Source: Euplotes cf. woodruffi 2 WChen-2021 (Eukaryota > Ciliophora > Spirotrichea > Euplotida > Euplotidae). From it: a stretch of DNA of 20,876 bases. The stretch spans positions 1 to 20,876 of the forward strand of contig JAGYYN010045520.1 in NCBI GenBank assembly GCA_021441665.1. Direction: 5' to 3'. Positions 9,401-17,600 of the stretch are shown in pieces. The notes beneath the pieces are model-generated. The model made no database searches. It worked only from the letters and a program-made list of their open reading frames with translations, and had not been told where the DNA came from. The position numbers and the translations under genes were made by a program. How positions within the stretch are numbered: position 1 is the stretch's first letter; every line of letters begins with the position of its first letter.

Positions 9401-10341
9401 TTAAATTGTATTCCTCAGCTATTTTCCTAAAAATCTCTGCTCCTGAAGGCTGCGAGTTGGTTTTAGGTTTTACAATATTTGCAGGAGAAACTTCAGTGAA
9501 GTTAGGTTGTTTAATAGTTATTTCCTCTGCTCGCGCAAGCCTTTCAAGCCTTTTCTTCTGTGAGTCCTTGACCCACTTTTCCAGTTCCTCACTGTTAAGC
9601 TTTGCAAGCTTAGAGAGTTCATTTTCATCAGACTCAGTGGCGTTCTGGTCTTGTATAAGACTTCGATACGCATTTCTAATTTTCTTTGATGCCTCGTGAG
9701 TATCTGAAGTCCCGATGATATTAATGATTCTGTTCTCAGGATTTGCTTTATCAACGCGGGGCTGAGTGCGGTACCGTTCGCTTTCAATATTCGGCTTGAG
9801 CTCAAGACCTTCCTTCAGATCCAAATAATTTTTAAATTGAGTATTGCGGTTGTCTATAATAAAACATCAATTACAGCAAGACTGCAACAACTCAAAATTA
9901 ATCATACGGTTATATCTTCCATTGATTTCGTCGGTGATGCTATTTTGGCTTGAGTTCAGCTCATTATTTGGCTTTGAGTCTCTTTGAAATGCATTAATTA
10001 TCTCTGCTGGATTCTATTGTCATCTGAGACAAAGCAAACAGTGCAATTCGTACTTTATTCGAGCCTGAGTCTTTCAACTGTTGCATGATCTCGATCAGTC
10101 TCTTTGTATTATCGTTTTCTGCAAATGAAGGCGTAATGCTGTTGATTGCTTTTAAATAATTAACGAAGTTCTTAGACTCTAAAAGGATTTTATCATCTTC
10201 ACTCATATTATTCCCAGATTCATTCAGAGACTGGCTGTTTATATTTGAGTCATTGTATGCGTTTGACACTAGCGAGGCTTTGAATGAGGAGTCATTCATT
10301 TGTCTCATCGCAGCGTCTTCATCGTGCTTGTCCTCGAACAT
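6403..10341 (-). CDS. large CTFxP-repeat / EF-hand-like cytoskeletal or ciliary protein with multiple +1 frameshifts
   Basis: The start is ATG 10341-10339 (MFEDKHDEDAAMRQMNDSS). Exons 10341-10054, 10013-7784, 7757-7489, 7463-6620 and 6575-6403, with three skipped bases, total 1267 codons ending GTA-TAA. Features in order: acidic N terminus; coiled-coil region (SEELEKWVKDSQKKRLERLA); an EF-hand-like segment near residue 400 (VDDEGTGLITFNGL); three copies of C-T-F-[KQ]-P; a conserved-looking block IAIHKNDDPKKLANNFCKIY followed by HLDQEAEEALYEIIVEN; and an Asn/Ser/Tyr-rich acidic tail. From memory, CTFxP repeats followed by such a block occur in ciliary and cytoskeletal proteins of ciliates and kinetoplastids; no function is established here. 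At least five UGA codons read as Cys. The first intron is uncertain: a +1 shift at AAT-TAA (9999-9994) would give 1280 codons instead. It is divergent from gene E with 124 bp between starts. Confidence 0.85.
6576..6619 (-). other. 44-nt intron in gene D
   Basis: GTAAGT...AATTTAG, phase 1. It joins SEELRY to LIENQGVNNYQPKRNN; the unspliced frame stops shortly inside. Confidence 0.82.
7426..7431 (-). other. +1 frameshift site AAA-TAA, gene D site 3
   Basis: After the 25-nt intron the frame reads GMIAIHKNDDPK then TAA. Skipping one base gives KLANNFCKIYHLDQEAEEAL. The shift is inside one conserved-looking domain, so both halves support it. Confidence 0.9.
7464..7488 (-). other. 25-nt mini-intron in gene D
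   Basis: GTAATG...AAATTAG, phase 1. It joins TIAPGRTG to MIAIHKNDD. Confidence 0.82.
7758..7783 (-). other. 26-nt mini-intron in gene D
   Basis: GTAAAA...ACTGTAG, phase 2. It joins CTFQPNL-K to NTEYNSDLIRSEIYES. Confidence 0.82.
7795..8376 (-). repeat. three CTFxP motif copies in gene D showing UGA = Cys
   Basis: The motif occurs as ECTFKPVLN (Cys codon TGA, 8370-8368), KCTFQPKIT (TGA, 8010-8008) and ECTFQPNLK (TGC, 7805-7803). The same conserved Cys column is written once as TGC and twice as TGA, direct internal evidence for the Euplotes code (NCBI table 10). Confidence 0.92.
8747..8752 (-). other. +1 frameshift site AAA-TAG, gene D site 2
   Basis: DPYTQLK then TAG; skipping T gives SLIPIIKELIDIIHKAKSM, a clean amphipathic continuation. 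Confidence 0.88.
9174..9179 (-). other. +1 frameshift site AAA-TAA, gene D site 1
   Basis: SLEKEMYK then TAA; skipping T gives AAA ATG AAT GAA (KMNESKVNQKSQKLV), the frame of the EF-hand-like segment. Confidence 0.88.
9994..9999 (-). other. possible +1 frameshift at AAT-TAA in gene D (alternative to an intron)
   Basis: The first frame ends ...IESSRDN, AAT-TAA-TGC. A +1 shift would continue NAFQRDSKPNNELNSS. The alternative is a 40-nt GT-AG intron at 10014-10053, but it is GC-richer than the other introns and its text (KVRIALFALSQMT) looks coding. I cannot decide. Confidence 0.45.
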
Positions 10342-10465
10342 TTTTAGAAATAATTACAATTTAGAAAATATGAAAATTATGGGGTTAAAAGTAAATATTT
10401 AAGCTTTATATTCGATCTGAAGTAAGCGAATAAAAATTAGTGGTAATTTATAATTTAAATTGAAA
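10342..10465. promoter_or_regulatory. shared 5' region of divergent genes D and E
   Basis: 124 bp of AT-rich DNA between two start codons, so both promoters or leaders must lie here or overlap the genes. A perfect HATTGAAaHH match, 10458-10467, abuts the ATG of gene E. No TATA box or initiator can be distinguished from the AT-rich background. Confidence 0.5.
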
Positions 10466-11326
10466 ATGGACAGATCATCTTCTATTGAAGACAAGAGGAA
10501 TGACTTTCAAATAGACGGATCGAGGATATTCGAAGAGGAAGCACATCTGCACGAACTTGAAAATATTGAAAAACAAATTGACTATTTGCGGAAAACAGAA
10601 GGAATCAAAAGCAATTAATGTCTCAAGCCTGTGAATTGACGCAACTAATTTGTGTAATGTGCTATCAAATAATCAGTCCAAGCTTTCGTATTTAGAAAGA
10701 GCAATTAAGCTGAGTGAATATAATGAAGAGGCAAATTCACTGGCTTATATTAATCTTTCGATGTATTATCGAAAAATCGGGGAATTTAAGCAAGCTGTTA
10801 CATATCTAGAGAAAAGTCTGTGAATTAGCGTCAGATTATGAAAAGATGATCTTAGAATTGATACTCATCTTTCACTTGGAACTGTATACTCTCAACTCGG
10901 AAAACATGATAGTGCTAAACGACATATTTTAAGCGCAATTGTAAGGGACTGGTTTAATTTATAGATGATACTGCAAATATAAAAATTGCAGATGTATTTG
11001 TTCCAAAAGCTGATATTGATATGAGGAAAAAAGCTTTAGATAAGTTCGAAAATGCAAGTTTGACTTTTAAAGATGATATTGCATTGCTTTCAATATGATA
11101 TCACAATTTAGCTATAGAACAAGAGTTTTTAAATGATTTAGAAGGCTCACTTAATTCATATAATAAAGCAAAAACTACTGCTCAAGACTATTTAGGAGAT
11201 GAAGATGTCCTAGCTGTTAATTTAGAAGATGTGTACCTCAGAGCAAAGGAAGCAATCGAAAATGTTCTCGACAAAAAGACACTAAAGAAAAGTATAATGA
11301 AAACAACACTAAGTCAGCAAATATAA
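10466..11326 (+). CDS. TPR-repeat protein with two non-canonical frame changes
   Basis: ATG at 10466 (MDRSSSIEDKRNDFQIDG). The first frame runs 50 codons to AAT-TAA (10613-10618); the +1 frame then gives tetratricopeptide text: SLAYINLSMYYRKIGEFKQA, then HLSLGTVYSQLGKHDSAKRH with the TPR pattern L-G-x2-Y-x3-G-x4-A-x6-A. Several UGA-Cys codons occur. At TTA-TAG (10959-10964) the frame moves by two bases (+2, or equally -1) into DDTANIKIADVF and further helical repeats (ALLSICYHNLAIEQEFLNDL), ending ATA-TAA at 11324-11326, 286 codons in all. A 24-nt GTAAGG...TATAG segment at 10941-10964 looks like an intron, but splicing it alone does not restore the frame. TPR proteins are scaffolds; partner unknown. 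Alternatives: a recent pseudogene, or an assembly indel. Confidence 0.7.
10613..10618 (+). other. putative +1 frameshift site AAT-TAA, gene E
   Basis: AGC AAT TAA TGT. A +1 shift gives AAT GTC TCA AGC and enters the TPR frame. No GT donor precedes the stop nearby, so an intron is not an easy explanation. Non-AAA codons before the shift stop are known in Euplotes, but less common. Confidence 0.6.
10959..10964 (+). other. putative +2 (or -1) frame change at TTA-TAG, gene E
   Basis: Before: AKRHILSAIVRDWFNL. After skipping TA: GAT GAT ACT GCA (DDTANIKIADVF). The two frames are each clearly coding, but the join needs two bases, unlike the +1 sites elsewhere in the window. Confidence 0.45.
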
Positions 11327-11564
11327 AAATACTAACCTATCTTTATTTTAACTCCAACCAACCTTCTCTTCATTTCTAAAACCACAATCACCACCGTCTA
11401 CCATTTCCAACTCCCTCACTCCATCTTTTTCACCCCTCATCTCCATCACTCTCCCCATTCAACCTCTCCTCAACATCGACCCTAAATACTCCTTTCCTTC
11501 GCATCACAAAACTCCGCCCCATCTCCTTCTCAACTAACCCAATAATAAAATCATAATAAAATCT
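11318..11564. other. G-depleted C/T/A tract between convergent genes E and F
   Basis: In 247 nt of + strand there are only four G (11396, 11478, 11501, 11516). Counted over 11341-11560, there are 88 C against 4 G. The opposite strand, downstream of gene F, is correspondingly G/A-rich, with several runs of four G. The tract lacks a long open frame and is not a simple tandem repeat. Confidence 0.85.
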
Positions 11565-11603
11565 GGCTTAACCCCCGAAATCCGCTGTTATCTATTCCAG
11601 CAG
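11327..11603. other. spacer between 3' ends of genes E and F
   Basis: A 277-bp convergent spacer, almost entirely the G-depleted tract. Unlike several other spacers, it has no HATTGAAaHH match that I can see. No gene. Confidence 0.7.
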
Positions 11604-14600
11604 TTATTCATAATCATCAGTGTACTTGTCCTTCCTTCACAGCTCCAATGCGACCAGAAGGGGCAGGACTAATAGGTATCAAAACAGCATTCAGCAGATC
11701 GTGTACAGTCCGTATGATTTCGATATTGGTGCTTGCTCTTCAAGAATACTATTTATATCCCCCATGCCTCTGATTTTTGAGACGCACGGAATTGTGCTTG
11801 TTGGCACTATGATGTTAGACCAATGCTTACCTGTCAGAAAGAATGAACTTAAGTGCGAGGAGTTTATAATGGCTAGGCTGTGCTTTTGGCAATATACACA
11901 TTCGGTGAAAATTGATGATGAAGTTGCAGTAAATGTCACTGTGCAGTTGGATTGTGATAAGGTACTCAGGGGGAAGTTTATATCCCATGATAAGCATTTT
12001 TCTGATGAAGATGCATAAGAGTATTTTTTATCAAACTGAAAGGAAATATATATTTGGTTATTTGTAACAGGTACGATGTCACGATTCGAATCAAGCAAAT
12101 GGATGGATAAAGTCCCTGACCCATACTTGTAATCGTCTTGCTCTGAGAGCGGTACAGGGTTTACATACCAAGAAACTGTAAGTATTCTAATCACTGATTG
12201 CATATTTGTAACTGTAGTTCCGTCAAATAGATTTGTAGGAAATGTTATCTCATAATTCTTATCGCTATTTAAAGTATAAATTGTTCCATTTATTGTATTG
12301 GCTGTTTTGTACTCAATCTTAAATAATCCGGAGATTGTTTTATATTCAAATACTGTCTTCGATACAGATGTTACTTTTGTACTGACTTTAGATAAGTATT
12401 TTTCGACTGCAACCCAGACAGACGAACAATATCTCTTCATCTTTGATATTTTCGAAGAATACGTAAGCTGGTATATTGACGAATAGTACTCAGTGACATT
12501 ATAGTTTTTCATTTTCACGTTAAATTCATACTGAATCCTTACAAAATAATTCGAAGCGAGGGTTAAATAAGTTAAAGTAAACTCTTCAGGAAGGCCGAGT
12601 AATGTTGAATCAGCTAAGTTTGAAATTGACTCAATAACTTGAGTTAGCAATGCAATATTTTCATAGTTTATATACTCGGGTCTTATTGTTACATATGATA
12701 GCGTCGTAACTTGCATTTCCATATTGCTTCGACCATTTAGACTGCTCGTAGTTAAGTACTTTAGCAGATATATGAGTGCTGAATTCACATTGTTTTGAGA
12801 AAGGCTATACTCATGTGCATTAATAGATCAATCAATTCCTGTATACTCGTAATTACATTCTCACTGGTTCCCATTTCTATGCTTGTTACAAGTCCCTTGG
12901 TTCGATCAGTCTTCATTTCGTTGACACAAATCATTATAATGTAGTCCATTTTGAGGTGTGACTAAAGTTTGTTTCATCTGTGCTCCGAGTAAAGCAATAC
13001 TTTGCAAATTTGAGCTGTAATCAACCCCGTAGGAGTACAAAGACAACCGATAGTCTGAGCCCAGTGTATTATCAATCGTAATCGCCTTAGTTAAAGTCAC
13101 CGCTTTATCATGTGTATTTGTTGCAGTGATCAAGCAGCTTACAGCAATATTGCTATTTGATTGTGTTGAAATCACAGGGACTGTAAATGTAAATGCTTTC
13201 TGTTGCCATTGTTCAGGCACAATCAGTACCAACGTGCCATCACTGAACTTAAACTCTACTTTGATATAAAGTTCCATTGCATAAGACTGGGAGCTGTACC
13301 AGCTGCCTGTTAACGTGATTGTCATTGATTCTTTGACTTTACAAGGGGAAGAGGTACATGATATGCTTGCGTCTCCTATCGTTGGGGATGTACTTAAAGA
13401 GAAGCTGATGTATGCAATAGCTTTATCACCACAATCATTATGCACCTCAGCTTTTACTTTAAAACTAGTGCCTTCAGGATAATTATTAATTGTATCTGGA
13501 TTTAAATCAACTACTTCTGTATCGTTGATGTACTGGTTTGAGCTACCAGAGATCACAGGGAAAATATTTGTTAACGGATCACTAGGGTTTGGTGTTGGGG
13601 CTATTTGAGTAAACTTGTGGTAGTTTATACCCCCTCTTTTATTTATAATTTCCATACGCAAAACTCCGCTTGCAGATGTCATTATGGTTGAGCTTGCTCC
13701 GTCGAGAGAGACGGTTAGTGAAAGATTATCTTTTGAATACAGTGACGTAGTCTGTCATGCAGTATTTGCACTTATAGCAGCCGCATCGTAATAATCATTT
13801 TTAGCTCATTTGTAAGAGTTATAATCAATCGTGTATAGATCAGTAGGTCATTCGTTTGCACATGAAGACTCGAGTAAAAATGGAGACGGGAAATCACATT
13901 GTGTTCAGTCTTCTGAAAACGAACTTGTTCACTTGACTCAGCCAGTCGCTCATTTTGATCAAGTATAGCTAAAATAGCCAAAATTTTAATTTCTGTATAA
14001 AAAATGAAAGAAAAATAATTTGTATAATCAATATTGATTTTATTATTTTTAATTTTTTGTGAATGATTTGTGCTTTGCTTACTTATTAGTTTTGTAGTAA
14101 TAATCAGGACAAGTGTAAGCCAGTCAGCTGGGCTTGACATAATCAACTCCTCCGTAGTTGAATATACTTTCGTAAGTTAGATAGTAATTAGAGCATTTGT
14201 TCGAGCATATCCCTCGATAAGGATAGTAATTAGGAGTCGAGACTGCACATAGCTGTCAATCTGTGTTTCTATGGCCTGTTCAAGCAGCTCAACTAGAGTG
14301 TCACCCGATTTTTCCTAATAAAACATCGTTGTTTGTTGTATAGTAAGTAATTCCTGATTCTTTGAACGAGATCTATATTTTGTTATAAGAAATAGTAAGT
14401 AACCTAATAAAAACCGAATAATAGTCTATTTTCAATGAATTAATGTAAATATTTAAAATACGATTTCGCTTACTTTAAAATCTCCATATATAAGATTTCC
14501 AGCTGGACAGTCCTTTAAATCAAGATTTGCTGAATAAAGAGAAGTCGAAAAGGCATTCAGAAAGTTAAAAGTTGCGGTTGGAGCACTTCATGCTGTCCCT

Positions 14601-17600
14601 GTACTTCTTAATGTTGCCGAAATGGTTTTTGATGGCTTTGAGGAATCATATTTACTTCTAGTATCGCTCGCACCTTTAAAACTACTATTGAGAACGATAT
14701 TAAAGACTCTATAAATATTACTTATCGATTACTGGTCGGTATTATATGTGAAGATGTTATTTTGAATCAGTTTGAGCGACAACAATCTGATTGTAGACTC
14801 TTAACACATGCTGATAGACATACTGTGTATTGGTGCTTGTACCAAACAGGTAGTATCTATTTGTACCATCTGTATATGAAAAAGAATTCGAGTAAAATAG
14901 CAACTCTATTTCACTATTATCATTTAATGCTAAGTTTTCGATAAAACATTTGCCTGGTTGTTCTCCTTGTTTTTGGCATGAAATAGAGCCTAAATTTGAA
15001 GTCATCTAAGTATATTTACTGACCTTGATTTGGACTAAATGATCCATCAAATGTCTGATTTAAAATGTACTGAGTTCCGATTCCACTTGTATAAGATTTA
15101 ACTAAAAATTATGTTAGTGAATTCTTTTAACATCAAAAACGACAATTGAGTACGATCGCTATGAGTTACGATAATATTTAGTCAAATTTAATTACCCTTA
15201 AAAACTCCATTTATTGTTGGATCATTTGGACTATTTGAAGGCACAACGTTAGGATGTCCTGAGCTTGATGTTGCAAAAGAAAACCAAAGTGTATCAGTTG
15301 TCTTTATTACAGATCCATATTTATGACTGAATTCTAAAATACGAGGAAGTGCCTGAGTATCTGGAGTTATCTCATTTATAGTTATTGTATAGTCTGTGCC
15401 ATTTTCGTAATTTGCTCTTGCCCAGGATGAATAGCCTCCTGAAGTCATCGTTCTCCATCAAAAATGCATAACTAAGCTATAGTATAGCATAAGCAGTCCA
15501 AAGCTTACCTAGTATCAGGTAACCAGATATAAATCGGGTTATCCTTATAATTTGTATATACATCTCCAATTTCATTTCCTGAGTTACAGTTTGGTGTACT
15601 AGTGAATAGCTGATATTGATCTTCATATCCAATAGCTCCAGATAAATAAATAGTTTCGTATTTTCTATTTAGCTTAAAGCCTGACGAAGTCCACTTCTTA
15701 ATCTTCGGGGCATCAACGACAGTCCAATAAGAGTCCGATGCTCGGATCAGCTGCCTAAATAGTCAAAAATCAGGATTTTAATTAACCATCCAGCCTTTGT
15801 TGAAGGCAAAAATACTGCTTACCCTTCATAAGGAACAAAAGGTGGTTTCCATCATATTAAATAATCACCGGCAGCGGTAAATGAAGATGTATCGAGCAAG
15901 CTAAAACTTCCGTCTGCTTGCCTTTGTATCTTGACATCGGTGGACTGGACGTTGTCTCAATCCAAAGCGAATGCGATATATTCATTGTATTGGGAAATTG
16001 AGACAGTACCGTATATTATTTCCACATTGTAAGGACTATAAGTCATAAAGCAAAGTATCTTACTTGTATACTAAATCAAAAGAAACCTGTTGTGTGGTGC
16101 CAAGCTTTATCTGCCCGTGATCTGGAGTCACTGATGGAACATACTCAAGTATCGAAGTCATTCCTATTTATCATCAACTCAAATTACCAATGTAAAATAG
16201 GTCTCCTGCGTTCGCTCTGTAATAATAAATCTCAAAGACGCTAGATCTAGGAGCGATTGTTTTGTAATTATTAGCGATGTCAAGCTTTCCGCTAAATTTA
16301 GCCCCATCATACTCGAGCTTGTTAAATGAAAAATCCTCCTTTGTTCAAAGACTCGAAGTTGACGCTAAAAAATGCGAGTTTAGCTTGTAAGAAATATCCT
16401 AAAATAATCTGAATCTATAATATAATGATAAAAATCACTATGTTGGTTTTTAAACCTATAGATAATACTTACACGATTTTAAAATTAGATCTTTAGCAGT
16501 AAAACTGAAACTTCCATCGGATATGAGCGAATTAGATCCAGCAACATGCGAATCAGTAGCAAATAATACGGCAAGGTTGGTTGAATCAACTGATTTTCAT
16601 TGATTCTATGCATATCAACGTTTTACTTTACCTTGATGTATGAACTGCAGACATTTATTTTATCAGAAAGAAAGCTTTGAATCTGAACGACAGTCGGATC
16701 AGTCCCAGCATCATAAGAAAAAGCATACGATGAAAGATCGTAAAATTTATCTGCGGTATTAGTAAATGAATAATCCTTCACAACGATTGCTAATCGAAGA
16801 TTCGGTTCATAAAGGGATGCATATTCAATAGGAGATCGATTCGAGTTGCTTAGCATTTCAACGCATGACTGAGGCTCTTCATAAAGCATAATCATATTCA
16901 TATATCCTGTGAATGTTGAATTTGCTGATTCGCTTGATGATCCAATAATTCTATGATAAATTGTTACCGATTACCCTCAGTTCCACATCAAGTGCTGTCA
17001 TTTAGATTAATGCTTAAAATAGGCTTACATTTCTGTGTTTGTCAACATCTTCGCTAAGTTTGTACAGTTTAGCACTATACTTTGAGAACTGAATGAATTT
17101 TGATCTTTCACTAAAGATTTGGTCTTCGTGACGAGATTAATCTCGTATTTGAGATCGAACCTACTTGAAAGGTACATTGAAACCCCGCAAAAAGTCCATT
17201 CGTTTAGAGAAAAAGAATATCCTGTACTAAATGTTGCAGTCGTTGAGTCTGAAAGTGGGGCATCGAGTCGAAGTGAATAGCTATTTGTAGATCCGTTTCT
17301 TATTGCTTTTATGCTAAATGTATCTATATGAGATTTAGAATGATAAAATTGGCGTTTTAAATGCTTGATTGGGTTACTTACTAAAGCTAAATAAAGTAGT
17401 TTCTGTCGCTGAAGTCGATGTGATGTAAACCCAAAATGTTAATGTAAATATTGAGTATACTTTGTGACTATATGTCACTACTTTATAACCTTTAGTCATT
17501 CCAGAGGTGAAATATAGGTGCTTGTAAAGATCATATCAATTAGTTCCTGTTGATTTTAACCTTGCAGTAGTTTTACTAATTGATGAGGAATAATCTTGAG

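Noticed and set aside
9262-9699. Long open frame on the + strand opposite gene D (also 8013-8270 and 11620-12018)
   Set aside because: They lie opposite strong minus-strand exons, are Ser/Phe/Leu-rich mirror images of Glu/Lys-rich coding, and show no domain.
13772-14146. Minus-strand frame MIMSSPADWLTLV... across 13772-14146
   Set aside because: It overlaps the Cys-rich exon of gene F in another frame and runs through a clear AT-rich intron; the UGA-rich frame gives furin-like repeats instead.
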